Source of the DNA: Luteolibacter yonseiensis
GTDB lineage: Bacteria > Verrucomicrobiota > Verrucomicrobiia > Verrucomicrobiales > Akkermansiaceae
Assembly: GCF_016595465.1 (NCBI RefSeq)
Contig: NZ_JAENIK010000012.1
Location: forward strand, 248,001 to 312,000
Reading direction: 5' to 3'
DNA length: 64,000 bases
Both the position numbers and the translations under genes were made by a program. The notes under the pieces are model-generated. The model saw nothing but the letters and a program-made list of their open reading frames with translations, did not search any database and was not told the origin of the DNA. Of this stretch, positions 17,346 to 27,448 are shown in pieces; position 1 is the first letter of the stretch; each line of letters opens with the position of its first letter.

Positions 17346-20300
17346 CTACCTCGGTGTGATGCTGATGCGGAGGAATCCGCCGTTTCCGACTGAGACAGGG
17401 GCGCGCCAGGTTTCGGTGACGGAGCCGTCGAAGTGGTCGGTGATGCTCGTGCGGACGGGTGTTTCGCCCCAGTTTCCGAGATTTTCGGAGTAGACCACAT
17501 GATAATCGATATCCCCGGCATCGACCAGCCGCCGGAAGGTGATGGTCAGGTAATCGGCCTGCTGATCGGAAACCGTCAGCGGCTGGAGCCGGCCCGAGGG
17601 GAATGCGTTCGGCGAGTGCGGGTTGGTAAGGAGGGCGTATTCCAGAGAGTTGGGGATTCCGTCCGAATCGTCATCGTCCTCCGGACCTCCGGTGACGGAA
17701 TTGTCGGTTTTCCAACGATTGAAATCCGTGTCATCCGCGAAGCCGGGAGCGCCTCCCGCGCGTCGGCTGGCCCGCCAGTTTACGGCGAGCTTCGGATCGG
17801 GCCGGGATTCCGGATCGACGAGTACCAGGCTCACTCCGTCGGTGTCCGCTTCGGCTGGCCAACTGCCTCCGGAGAGCTTGTAGGTGAAGTCGATGAGCGG
17901 GGCGGCCGTGTTCGCGGCCAGCAGCAGGAGCCGTTCGCCTTCATTCGCCAGGCTGCCGGTGTTCATCCCCGCGATGGGGCGTCCACCGCCGAAGCGGAAT
18001 GCGAAGGCGGCGGGATTCGCGACGACGAGTGTGGATGCTCCCGGGGCGAGAACGCTGTCCGGCGGGAAGGTGAAGGTGATTCCCTTGTCGAAGTAACATC
18101 CGCTGAGATCCACATTGCTCTGACCGACATTACGGACTTCCAGGTATTCGAACATTTTCCCATCGTTGAATCCCGCGGCCACTTCCGAGGGAGTGGCATT
18201 GGAAGGCTTGTAGAGAAACTCGCTGATCACGATCGGCAGATCGCCGGTGTTTTCTCCGGCGATGAATTTCACGGGTGCCGACCAATGGCTCCAACGGCCG
18301 GTCTTGTCCTGATGGCGCACCCGGGCGCGGTAGGCGCGGCCGGTTTTACAGACATTGCCTGGAAAAGTGTAGGTGCTGGAGAAGGCGGGGAGAGGTGCGG
18401 ATTCGAAAGCAGCCTCCCATTCGAGCTTTACCTTCTTGGTCGGATCATAGGCCGGAGCGGTGGGATCGGTGATCTCGGCGACCCGCCATTGGATGGCGGC
18501 GAAGTCCGCGGTTCCCTGGGGATCCGCGAAGGCGGTGGTGCCGAAGGTGAGGGTGTTCGTGGGATAACCGGCCGGCCCTTGGTAGTTCAAGGTGGGAGTG
18601 ACCGGCATCGCGGATCCTTCGCTGTTAGAAACGCCCAGTTGGAGGTTGTCCATGAAAGCGGCGCGGCTGATGACGGGGGAGTTGTCTCCGGGCCACTCGC
18701 CACCGGTCCACGCGAATTTCTTCATGTCGGCGACGAGGGCCGCGAGTGAGACGTTTCCGGCTCCGCCGATTCCGTTGTAGTTCCCGGCTTCGTTCGGACC
18801 GCCCTTCCAGCGGATGGTGTCGGCGGGAATGAACGGCGCGATGACGGCGGCGAACTGGTCCAGCAGCGGATTGATCTGATCCGGCTGCCACAGCAGGTCC
18901 CTCACCTCGCGGATGGAGTTGAAATAGGTCGGGTAAAGGCTGGTGAGCGGGGTGGCTCCGTCGAAGACCGCGGAATAGACCACATCCTTGCCTTCGTTCC
19001 ATGTCGGCCCCCAGGTGGCATCCACATCATTCGGCATGATCCAGAGTTTTCCAAGGCGGTCGGTCTGGTCGGTGTGATCCGGTTGGAAGTAATAGGCGGC
19101 GTTGTTGTCGCCCGTCGGCCAGTAGTCATAGTGGCGCACGGCCTGGCAGAGGGCGTGGTAGGTGGACCATTTCTTGAAATTCACATAGCGGTTCACGAAC
19201 GCGGCATCCTTGTCCTGGGTGAGATTTGCGAAGATGTTCTGATGGTCCGAGCCGTCGCTCACCGCGTCGGCGGCTTGGTAGCGTTGCTGGGAAGCTCCAT
19301 CGGTGGCATCGCGGGTGAGCTTGTAGATGTTGCCTTTCTCCAGCTCGTGCGAGTCGATGAAATTGCTATCATAGTCCTCGTGGATCATGATGAGTCCCCA
19401 GAAATCCCCGTGATAGGCGTCCGATTGCTCTGCGGCGGTGGTGATGGTGCGGAAGTGACCCCAGTTCGAGCGCGGCGCGGGAATGCCGAGTTTTCTCCAG
19501 AGGTAGAAGTTCACGACCTCGTTGAGACAATAGGTGAGTGTCTCCCTGTTTTCCCAGCAGTTCTCAGCGGTGATGCTGTTCCACTTGGTCGGCGAGAGTT
19601 CTCCGTCGTTGTCACGGTTCTGGAAATCGTAGCCCTTGTTGAAGAAGAAGCGGAGCCCGCGCTTGCTGGTGAACTTGTAGCGCCCGTTGCCGCCATGCAG
19701 GCGGAACTTGATGTGGTCGTAAACGACGCCGTCGAAAACCATCGTGGCTTCCCAGTTTTCATAGGTCCAGCCGGGGGTGTTTCCCGTGAGCTGGTCGGCG
19801 GAGTTGTAGGCCACGCATTGGTCATAGTCCGCCTTCCTTGTCAGGAACTGGTAGACGGGCAGTGTTTTCAAAGTGGAGGCGGGGATGCCTTGGTAATCCG
19901 GCACGCCGTTGTAAACAAAGGCCGCGAAGTTCTTCGACTCATCATCCGCGAAAGGAGCCCGGGCGGATGCCCCGAGGGAATCCGTGGCGGTGACGCGATA
20001 GCGGACCAGCGAACGGTGCGCCTGTCCGGGGATCACGGCGGTGTAAACGCCATCACCGGAGACGGCGTCGCCATTGGTGCCGTTGTCGAGCATGATGACG
20101 TTGGTCCAGTTCGCGGGGTCTTCGAACGCGGGATTCGCGGGCCGTGGCTGGCTGGTGTCGATGTTGTGACTGACAATGGGGATCGGCAGATAGGCCGGGA
20201 TGAAATTTCCCGGAGCAACGATCTGGTAGGACAGTTGCGCGCCTGCCACGCCGTTGGAATCCGACAGGCGTGCGGTGACGGTGATCGGGGTGTTCGCGGC

Positions 20301-21881
20301 AGGTTGCAACGGCAGGTGGGATACCTGCTCGATGTTCGGTGCGGCATTCAGGCTGAACTGATGGTTCTGGGCACCCGGTGACGCGACCTCTCCGGTGAGT
20401 TCGGCGGTGGGAGCCACGGAGGAGCGCCATGAACTTCCCTTCTTCGCATCAAGCGAGGGATTGACGAGTTCCATGGATGCCCCATCCCCGTTGGCCGCGC
20501 AGGGCCAGGGAAAACCCGAACTGTAGGTGACCTCCGCAACGACCGTGCCGCCGGAGTTTTTCAAGGTCAGTGCTTCCCCATCAGAACTCAGCGATTTGGC
20601 ATAGGGCCCAAGTGCCGTGACACCCCAGAGGACCTGCACGGTCGCCGGATCCTCCGCGACCACCACATAGCCGCCCGGGGGAATGACCGTGCCTGCCGGG
20701 AAGGTGTATTCGATTCCGTCGCTCAAGGTCCAACCACCGATGTTCGCGGCGGTGGTGCTGAAATTATACAGCTCGACGAAGTCGCTGTGCACCGAGTTGT
20801 CCAAGCCGTTGTAGTGGATTTCATTGATGATGACCGGACCGTTCGCGGGCAGGGGAGGGAGGATGCCCTCCACGGTCGCGGATGCCGCGCTGTTACCGAC
20901 GCTGTTGGTGGCGACGATCTGGTAGAAGTTCGGTTGGCCGCCGGTGGGGGATGGGTCGGTATACTCGCTCGCGGTCAGATTCTGAGCGATCATGGTGAAC
21001 GGACCCGCCGCCGATGACGCCCGATAGACCTTGTAGGATTTGGCGCCGATGGCTTCGTTCCATTTCAAACGCGCTCCATTCGCCGAGGGATTTTGAGGTG
21101 CGGAGGGGGCTGTGCCGTTGGAGAGGGCGTATTTTCCGCGCAGGGCATCCTCATTCGCGACGACCTCGCCACTTGTGAGCGCGGTGTCGAAAATGATGAT
21201 CTCGGCGATGTCTCCATTCAGATAGGGACCGACGGGGCCGGGGTGAGCGCCGATGCAGAGCTGGGGGTAAACATTGAGCGACTGCGTGCCGCTCGTGCCC
21301 GTCCCTCGGACCATCCGGTCCACAACGAGTTCGAGAGCGCCGGTCGAGCGTCTGCGGGTGAAGGTCGCGACATGAGGAGCGTTGTTGCCATAATTTACAG
21401 CGGGACCGGAATCCGATCTCAACGTGACGTCAGGATTCCCGGTGCCTGCCAGAATGCGGCCATTGTTGCGGATGCTCATACCGAAGTCGTTCACCACTCC
21501 GGGCCTCTCACCGCTGACCAGTCCCGAGCCCGCGTAGAAACTGTCGGACCCTCCCGCACCACCCGGTGTCTTGAACAGGATCATGATGGTGAAATCATCC
21601 TGCACAGGCCGGGGGAACATCATCAGTTGGGACCCGCTGAAACGTACCGCCGGGAATCCGTTCATCCCGGAGGTCGCGAGTGTGGGGGCGTTCGATCCGG
21701 CTTGGGCCAGATTTCCGCTGTGACTGGAATCCGCCCAGAGGACCACCGCCGCGCCGTCTGCGGCATTGATCGAGTCCGCTTTGAACCAAGCTTTCGGATT
21801 GGCGGCGGCCGCAGGACCGGAAAATGAGAAGCCTGAAACAAACGCGAGCAGACAACAGCGGGTGAACAAAGGGGAAATCAT
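17346..21881 (-). CDS. Giant secreted LamG / LTD / CotH-kinase protein
   Basis: 1511 residues. Signal peptide 1-27 (MISPLFTRCCLLAFVSGFSF...). Approximate order: LamG-like jelly roll (28-230, NPKAWFKADSINAADGA), FN3 (255-340), LTD (347-510, GPVIINEIHYNGLDN), a beta domain (517-640), CotH-like kinase (670-1030, with FRLHGGNGRYK, KRGLRFFFNKGYDF and the metal-site-like MPNDVDATWG), a further beta domain, second LTD (1210-1360, IVISEFLYKPSNA), then a C-terminal module with DDDDSDGIPNSLEYALLTNP, VVYSENLGNW and the end FLRISITPR. It resembles the 4547-8740 protein in plan but the CotH parts are of different subtypes. Probably exported and surface-located; a kinase role is predicted from the family only. 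Confidence 0.87.
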   Translation of the reverse strand: MISPLFTRCCLLAFVSGFSFSGPAAAANPKAWFKADSINAADGAAVVLWADSSHSGNLAQAGSNAPTLATSGMNGFPAVRFSGSQLMMFPRPVQDDFTIMILFKTPGGAGGSDSFYAGSGLVSGERPGVVNDFGMSIRNNGRILAGTGNPDVTLRSDSGPAVNYGNNAPHVATFTRRRSTGALELVVDRMVRGTGTSGTQSLNVYPQLCIGAHPGPVGPYLNGDIAEIIIFDTALTSGEVVANEDALRGKYALSNGTAPSAPQNPSANGARLKWNEAIGAKSYKVYRASSAAGPFTMIAQNLTASEYTDPSPTGGQPNFYQIVATNSVGNSAASATVEGILPPLPANGPVIINEIHYNGLDNSVHSDFVELYNFSTTAANIGGWTLSDGIEYTFPAGTVIPPGGYVVVAEDPATVQVLWGVTALGPYAKSLSSDGEALTLKNSGGTVVAEVTYSSGFPWPCAANGDGASMELVNPSLDAKKGSSWRSSVAPTAELTGEVASPGAQNHQFSLNAAPNIEQVSHLPLQPAANTPITVTARLSDSNGVAGAQLSYQIVAPGNFIPAYLPIPIVSHNIDTSQPRPANPAFEDPANWTNVIMLDNGTNGDAVSGDGVYTAVIPGQAHRSLVRYRVTATDSLGASARAPFADDESKNFAAFVYNGVPDYQGIPASTLKTLPVYQFLTRKADYDQCVAYNSADQLTGNTPGWTYENWEATMVFDGVVYDHIKFRLHGGNGRYKFTSKRGLRFFFNKGYDFQNRDNDGELSPTKWNSITAENCWENRETLTYCLNEVVNFYLWRKLGIPAPRSNWGHFRTITTAAEQSDAYHGDFWGLIMIHEDYDSNFIDSHELEKGNIYKLTRDATDGASQQRYQAADAVSDGSDHQNIFANLTQDKDAAFVNRYVNFKKWSTYHALCQAVRHYDYWPTGDNNAAYYFQPDHTDQTDRLGKLWIMPNDVDATWGPTWNEGKDVVYSAVFDGATPLTSLYPTYFNSIREVRDLLWQPDQINPLLDQFAAVIAPFIPADTIRWKGGPNEAGNYNGIGGAGNVSLAALVADMKKFAWTGGEWPGDNSPVISRAAFMDNLQLGVSNSEGSAMPVTPTLNYQGPAGYPTNTLTFGTTAFADPQGTADFAAIQWRVAEITDPTAPAYDPTKKVKLEWEAAFESAPLPAFSSTYTFPGNVCKTGRAYRARVRHQDKTGRWSHWSAPVKFIAGENTGDLPIVISEFLYKPSNATPSEVAAGFNDGKMFEYLEVRNVGQSNVDLSGCYFDKGITFTFPPDSVLAPGASTLVVANPAAFAFRFGGGRPIAGMNTGSLANEGERLLLLAANTAAPLIDFTYKLSGGSWPAEADTDGVSLVLVDPESRPDPKLAVNWRASRRAGGAPGFADDTDFNRWKTDNSVTGGPEDDDDSDGIPNSLEYALLTNPHSPNAFPSGRLQPLTVSDQQADYLTITFRRLVDAGDIDYHVVYSENLGNWGETPVRTSITDHFDGSVTETWRAPVSVGNGGFLRISITPR

Positions 21882-22061
21882 GGGGTTTCAAAGAGCGCTT
21901 GGCCGGACTTCGGGGAAGTGGGCACCTCGATGCCTCCATAAGTCATTGCCAAACCAACTCCATAACCGCATGTCACGCCCCCGACAACACCCCCCGTACG
22001 GGTCGGTGAGTGGATGAAAAATGGCAGATCCTATCCGCGGCAGCGAGAATTTCCGGCCCCC

Positions 22062-23402
22062 CTACTTGAAGAACCGTTTGAGGGTTCTTTGCTCGGCGGG
22101 GTCGAGCGCATCGCGCCAGACGCGATCGCCACCTTTGCCGGTTGCCTCGGTGTTTCCTCCTTGGGTGACGGACGTTGCGGATTTGTCCACCTCGTGCTCT
22201 CCGTCCTGAAGTTCCAACAAATCGCCGGGCGTCGAACGGGAAAGGTCCTTGGCTTCGAGGCCGGTCAACGCGCCGATTTCCACCCCCTCTTTTTCATTTC
22301 CGAGAACACCGGGTGAATGTCCGGGACCACGATCGATGCCGCCTTTGCCCGGTCCTTCGCCTTCCTTACCTTCACCTTCGCACTCTCCCTCACCATCTCC
22401 TGCGAGGAGTTCGTCGGACCAATCCTCACCCTCTCCCTGACCACCATTTTTCATGGCTTCCGAATGCTTCTTCAGATTCTCGCGGAGTTGCTGGATTTGT
22501 TCGGGCGAGAGATTCGCCATACCCTTCAGATCGAGTTTTTTCATCTGCTCCAGCAAAGCGGGGTTCGGCTTCATCGCACCATTCTGCAACCCTTGGAGGG
22601 CTTGGTCGAACTCCTCCATCATCCGGTTTTTCTCCGCCTGGTTCGCGGCACCCGCGTTTTTTTCAAGATTCGCAAGCGCCTTGTCAGCCCGGTCCAGCTC
22701 GCGTTCGACACGCCCGGACTCGGCGCGGTGGGATTTTTTCAATGAATCCGTGGCCTCCAATGATGAATGGCTGAACCACTGCTCTTCTTCCTGTGCCTTC
22801 AGTTCGTCCAAACGCTTGCGGGTGTCTTCCAGATACTTTTCATCGACGACCTCTTCCTTGGCCAGATGATCCAGTTCGGAATCCAACTGCTTCCATGCCT
22901 GGGGTTGTTCAGGTGCGGATGGCGGATTCGTGGTGAGGGCGGAAACGGGGATGAACAATCCGGCGGCCAACAAGGCCAGCGCGCCGAGCGGAGGGACGAG
23001 CAGTCTCGGCCACTGCCAGGTGAGACCCGCATCGGTTTTTTGCAAAGGAGCGGGCCAGGGAGCGACACCCGCCCGGGCGGCGGAGAGGGCGTTCCGCAAC
23101 TGCATCGCGGCCTCCATCCGGACCATCGACTGCTCGGGTTTTTCAAATTTTCCCGCCGCCCATGCCCAGCATGCCAAGCCGATCAGGCACACGGCACCCG
23201 CGATGCAGGCCGCGAGGATCCATGGATCCGTGCCGGTGATCTCCCGCCTCACCACCAGCAACACCGCCGCACCCGCGAGCGCCGTGACGAGCAGGGGCGC
23301 GGAAAGGGATTCCAACCACCATGCGAGATTCACCTGCCGGGCCACCTTTCTCGCCTTTGCCTGCCAGTGGTCTCGATTGGAATTCTCCGGGCCGGATGTC
23401 AT
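22062..23402 (-). CDS. Membrane protein with coiled coil, DUF4175-like by eye
   Basis: 446 residues. Membrane helices are visible near 33-51, 62-83 and 136-155. Residues ~165-320 are strongly charged coiled coil (LAKEEVVDEKYLEDTRKRLD, ERELDRADKALANLEKN), then LSPEQIQQLRENLKKHSEAM, a Gly/Glu-rich low-complexity stretch (~325-365) and the end DALDPAEQRTLKRFFK. The layout (N-terminal helices, long helical part, Gly-rich acidic stretch) resembles large proteins found beside MoxR/DUF58/BatA clusters in Planctomycetes and Verrucomicrobia. Here it lies about 7 kb from such a cluster (30373-47492), next to smc. No enzyme motif seen. Confidence 0.75.
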   Translation of the reverse strand: MTSGPENSNRDHWQAKARKVARQVNLAWWLESLSAPLLVTALAGAAVLLVVRREITGTDPWILAACIAGAVCLIGLACWAWAAGKFEKPEQSMVRMEAAMQLRNALSAARAGVAPWPAPLQKTDAGLTWQWPRLLVPPLGALALLAAGLFIPVSALTTNPPSAPEQPQAWKQLDSELDHLAKEEVVDEKYLEDTRKRLDELKAQEEEQWFSHSSLEATDSLKKSHRAESGRVERELDRADKALANLEKNAGAANQAEKNRMMEEFDQALQGLQNGAMKPNPALLEQMKKLDLKGMANLSPEQIQQLRENLKKHSEAMKNGGQGEGEDWSDELLAGDGEGECEGEGKEGEGPGKGGIDRGPGHSPGVLGNEKEGVEIGALTGLEAKDLSRSTPGDLLELQDGEHEVDKSATSVTQGGNTEATGKGGDRVWRDALDPAEQRTLKRFFK

Positions 23403-23665
23403 GTTCGGGAAAATACCGTAAACCCACGTGAATGCGATGGGAATTTTCCTGTTGCAGCGGGTTCATTCCAAGCGTCACACGGCATGCATGTCCTGTCCTT
23501 GGCAGGTTGCGCCGGACTGGTGGCCGAAACGGCGGTCGTCAGGATGAAGGCGCCGCGACTGTAAAAATTGAGGGCGGTGCGGGATCCACCCGGATCATCC
23601 GCACCACCCCCGGTTTCCCTCTCCAGTCTGGAGAATGTTTTACCTGTGGGACCCAACGGTCGCCA

Positions 23666-26600
23666 TCACGCGTCCAGCCTGAGGGCGGCTTTCTGCGCGG
23701 CGCTTTTCGCCTCGGTCTTGTTGCCCTTGCCGTCGTCCGCGGTGAGACGCATGCCGACCGGCTTGGAAACCCCGAATTCCTCCATGGTCACGCCATACAT
23801 CACGTCCGCGCGGGCCATCGTCCGCTTCGAGTGGGTGACGATGATGAACTGCGAGTTGTCGATGAAACGATCCAGCACCTTGACGAAGCGGTTGATGTTC
23901 GATTCGTCGAGCGGCGCGTCGAGCTCGTCGAGCACGCAGAACGGGCTGGGCTTGATCATGTAGATCGAGAACAGCAGGGCGACCGCGGTCATCGAGCGTT
24001 CGCCACCGGAGAGCAGTGTGATGGACTGGAGCTTCTTGCCGGGCGGCTTCGCGGTGACTTCGATGCCGGATTCCAGCGGATCGCTTTCATCCAGCAGCGT
24101 GAGGTCCGCCTCTCCCTTCTCGCCGAAGAGCTCCTTGAACATCTCACGGAAGTTGATTTTGACCTGGGCGAAGGTCTCGGCGAACAGACGCTGGGTTTCC
24201 GTGTTGATGCGGTCGATGACCTCAAGCAACTCGGTCTTGGAATTGACGAGGTCGTCGTGCTGGCCCTTGAGGAAATTGTAGCGTTCCTCAAGTTCCTCGA
24301 ATTCCTCGATGGCGTCGAGGTTGACCGGGCCCATCGCGTCCAGGCGGCGCTTGATGTCGGCCACGATGGACTCGACGAAATCCCAGTCCGGCTCGCCGGT
24401 CATTTCGCCAGGGATCTCCACCGCATCCTCGCTGGTGCCGTCGATGACGACGGTGGGCATCTCATCGTCGTGTTCCTCGGATTCGTCGCCGGCGACGATC
24501 GACTGGCGGCCTCCACGACCTTGCATGGATTTCTGGGAAGCGATGCTGGCGAGAAGCGCGTGGGCGTCCGGTTCGAAGGTCGTGAGATCGACCTGATGGC
24601 GTTCTTGAATCGTCGTCGCGAGGCTCTCGATACGGAGGTCCAGCTTGGTGCAGGCGACTTCCTCGCGCCCCTTCTGTTCATTCACGCGCGAGTGGTCGCG
24701 GCGGATCGCGGCAAGCACGGTCTCGGCGGTTTCGATCGCTTCCAGCAGGGCGGTGCGGCCTTCCGAGCGGGAGTTGATCTCCACTTGAAGATCCTCGACT
24801 TCGGCGCGGTGGGATTCGCATTCTTCCAAAAGCCGGGCGTTCTCGGCCTGGGCCGCCTCGATGCGTTGGTCGAAGGATTCGATCTCCGTTTCGCGGCGGA
24901 TGGCGACGTCGCGGAGTTCCGACAGCCGGGCCTCCATCGGCTTCTGCTGTTCTTCGGCGGACTGTTTGGCACGGCGCTCGACGGCGAGCTCGGTCCGCAG
25001 TTGGTTGAGTTCCTCGATGATGTCCTGCTCGCGGCGGACAATGGAATCCGACTCGGACTGCAGGCGGCGCGACTCGTTTTCGAGCGCTTCCAGCCGGTCT
25101 CTGGAGGATGCGAGCTCGCTCTCCATGTGCTCCCGTCCTTCGGCGGCGGTACGTTCGCGGTTCTCAAGCTCGCCCCGTTCCCATCGGACGTTCTCCAGTT
25201 TGGTTTCGAGGTTTTCCACCTCGCGGGTGGCGAGGCTGAGCTGGCCCTGCAGGGTGGAGAGATCGACCTTCTGGCGTTGGAGACGCTCGCGCGAAACCTC
25301 GACCTCCTCACGAAGCTGCTCAAGGCTGGACTCCAGTTGCGTCACGCGGTTTCTCGCGGCCTCATCCGCCGCGGCCAGCGCCTCCACCTCGGCGGCCAGC
25401 GTGCGGGCTTCGTTCTGGAGTTCGAGAACGGAGGTGCTGCCCTCCGTGCCGGCACCTCCACGGAGCATGCCCGCACCGGTGAGGATGACGCCTGCGAGTG
25501 TCACGAAGGTGACGCCGGGATGGGCCGCGCGGAGACGCAGGGCGGTGGCTTGGTTCGGAACGATGAGGACCTTTTCGAGCAACGTCTCGATGACCTTGGA
25601 GATCCGCTTGTCGGACTTCACCCGATCGAGCGCCCATGCGGTCGCACCTTCCGGGAGAGCCTCCATCTGCGTGCCGGTGGATTGACCGACGAAGGTTTCC
25701 GGAATGACGGCGGCGACGCCGAGCTGCTTTTCCGTCAGGCGGCCGATGATCGCCTCCGCCGTCGCCTGATCCTGGACGAGCACGGCCTGGAGGTGGTTTC
25801 CAAGGGCGGATTCCACAGCACGGGCGCAGGTGTTCTCCACCTCGATGAATGAGGCAAGCACGCCGTGGATGCCGGGCTTGAACGTGTCCGGCTGGCCGAG
25901 ACCCTTGAGCACGTTCTGGGTGCCTTTCTCGAATCCTTCGCCGCTTTCGACAAGCTGGCGCACCGCGTCGAAGCGGGCGGATCGCTGGGCCAGGACCTTG
26001 TTGGATTCGACCGCGGCGGCGCGGGCTGCGTCCAGATCACCACGGGTGTGCTGGTAGGTGCGCTCGGCGGCTTGGAATGCTTCCGTCAGCTCGTCCAGCA
26101 TCGAGGCGGTGTCCTGGACTTCGTTGGAAATCCGGGATTGCTCGGAGCGGGATTCCTCGATGGCCAGCGTCTGGCGTTGCTCTTCGTCGGCAAGCTGGCG
26201 GGCGCGTTCGCGGTTGCCTTCCAACTGGGCGAGCGCGCTTTCGATCTTGGCCTGCAGGGTGGCGATGACCTGCTGCGTGCGGTTGGCCTCGCCACGGGTT
26301 TCACGGAGGGAGGCCTCGATGCGTTCACGTTCGTCGCGGGTGCCCCTCGTCCGGGTTTCCTGTTCGGAAAGCTGGATCTCTTTTTCAGCGATGATGCGGC
26401 TCAACTGGTCCAGCGATTCGTTCGCAGCGATGAATTCGAACTCCTGCTTGGCAAGTTTCTCCCGTGTTTCAGCGATGTCCTCGTGATTCTGGCGGATGCG
26501 GGATTCCAGCTCCGCCTTGCGCTCCTCATTGAAATTGATGCGTCCGGATGCGGAATTCAGCGCGTTGCGGTGCTCGTTGAGGCGCTGGCGGAGTTCTGCG

Positions 26601-27448
26601 AGCTCGCCCTCGAAAATGCGGGCGGCGGTCCGGGCCTCGGTCACCGCTTCCTCCTTGGCGGGAAGCTGCATTTCCAGCTCGGTATCGCGGACTTCCAGGC
26701 CACGGATGGAGACCACCAGCTCGTCGCGCTGGGCGGTGAGTTCCACAAATTTCCTGTGGCTCAGGTGGGTGTCGAGCACGCGGGTATCGGCTGCGAGCGC
26801 CTGATAACGGCGTGCTTTGGCCACCTGGCGGCGGAGTGAATTCATCCGGCGTTCCTGTTCCGCAAGAACATCGGAAACCCGTAGCAGGTTCGCTTCGGTG
26901 AACTCGAGTTTCCGCAGCGCTTCCTTTTTCTCGCGCTTGAATTTGGTGATTCCGGCGGCTTCCTCGAACACCGCACGGCGTTCTTCCGGCTTGGACGAAA
27001 GAATCTGGTCGATCTGCCCCTGCGCCATGATCGAGTAGGCGGTGCGGCCGATCCCGGTGTCCATCAGCAGGTCGTGGATGTCCTTCAAACGGCAGAGAGT
27101 GCCATTGATCCGGTATTCCGACCGACCATCGCGGAAAACACGGCGGGTCAGCGAAACTTCGTTATAATCCACTTTCAGGGCTTCCTCGCAATCTCCCATC
27201 GTCAGGGTGACCTCGGCCATGCCGAGCGGTTTGCGCTTTTCCGTCCCGTTGAAAATGACATCCGCCATTTCTCCGCCGCGCAGGGCTTTCGCCGAGGTTT
27301 CGCCCAGCACCCAGCGGATCGCGTCGACGACATTGGACTTGCCGCAACCATTCGGACCGACGATGCCGGTCACCCCTTTGGCGAATTCGAACACGGTTTT
27401 GTCCGCGAACGACTTGAAGCCGTGGATTTCGAGAGTTTTCAGATACAT
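23666..27448 (-). CDS. smc: Chromosome segregation ATPase SMC
   Basis: 1260 residues, slightly above the usual ~1180. N-terminal ATPase half: MYLKTLEIHGFKSFADKTV, Walker A GIVGPNGCGKSNVVDAIRW (~residues 29-47), Q-loop-region GQIDQILSSKPEERR. Two long coiled coils flank the hinge (~523-660, starting GIHGVLASFIEVENTCARAV). C-terminal half: signature LLSGGERSMTAVALLF (~1146) and Walker B PFCVLDELDAPLDE (~1171), then THSKRTMARADVMYGVTMEE. An acidic insertion with DESEEHDDEMPT sits in the second coiled coil (~990-1010) and explains some extra length. It entraps DNA as the condensin core with ScpA/ScpB, which are not in the window. Confidence 0.97.
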   Translation of the reverse strand: MYLKTLEIHGFKSFADKTVFEFAKGVTGIVGPNGCGKSNVVDAIRWVLGETSAKALRGGEMADVIFNGTEKRKPLGMAEVTLTMGDCEEALKVDYNEVSLTRRVFRDGRSEYRINGTLCRLKDIHDLLMDTGIGRTAYSIMAQGQIDQILSSKPEERRAVFEEAAGITKFKREKKEALRKLEFTEANLLRVSDVLAEQERRMNSLRRQVAKARRYQALAADTRVLDTHLSHRKFVELTAQRDELVVSIRGLEVRDTELEMQLPAKEEAVTEARTAARIFEGELAELRQRLNEHRNALNSASGRINFNEERKAELESRIRQNHEDIAETREKLAKQEFEFIAANESLDQLSRIIAEKEIQLSEQETRTRGTRDERERIEASLRETRGEANRTQQVIATLQAKIESALAQLEGNRERARQLADEEQRQTLAIEESRSEQSRISNEVQDTASMLDELTEAFQAAERTYQHTRGDLDAARAAAVESNKVLAQRSARFDAVRQLVESGEGFEKGTQNVLKGLGQPDTFKPGIHGVLASFIEVENTCARAVESALGNHLQAVLVQDQATAEAIIGRLTEKQLGVAAVIPETFVGQSTGTQMEALPEGATAWALDRVKSDKRISKVIETLLEKVLIVPNQATALRLRAAHPGVTFVTLAGVILTGAGMLRGGAGTEGSTSVLELQNEARTLAAEVEALAAADEAARNRVTQLESSLEQLREEVEVSRERLQRQKVDLSTLQGQLSLATREVENLETKLENVRWERGELENRERTAAEGREHMESELASSRDRLEALENESRRLQSESDSIVRREQDIIEELNQLRTELAVERRAKQSAEEQQKPMEARLSELRDVAIRRETEIESFDQRIEAAQAENARLLEECESHRAEVEDLQVEINSRSEGRTALLEAIETAETVLAAIRRDHSRVNEQKGREEVACTKLDLRIESLATTIQERHQVDLTTFEPDAHALLASIASQKSMQGRGGRQSIVAGDESEEHDDEMPTVVIDGTSEDAVEIPGEMTGEPDWDFVESIVADIKRRLDAMGPVNLDAIEEFEELEERYNFLKGQHDDLVNSKTELLEVIDRINTETQRLFAETFAQVKINFREMFKELFGEKGEADLTLLDESDPLESGIEVTAKPPGKKLQSITLLSGGERSMTAVALLFSIYMIKPSPFCVLDELDAPLDESNINRFVKVLDRFIDNSQFIIVTHSKRTMARADVMYGVTMEEFGVSKPVGMRLTADDGKGNKTEAKSAAQKAALRLDA

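Noticed and set aside
23626..23640. TCTCCAG/CTGGAGA palindrome as an smc terminator
   Set aside because: Almost no loop and no T-run on the minus strand; not convincing.
23432..25852. 806-aa plus-strand open frame
   Set aside because: Antisense to smc, whose motifs are all intact; biased composition typical of shadows in GC-rich DNA.
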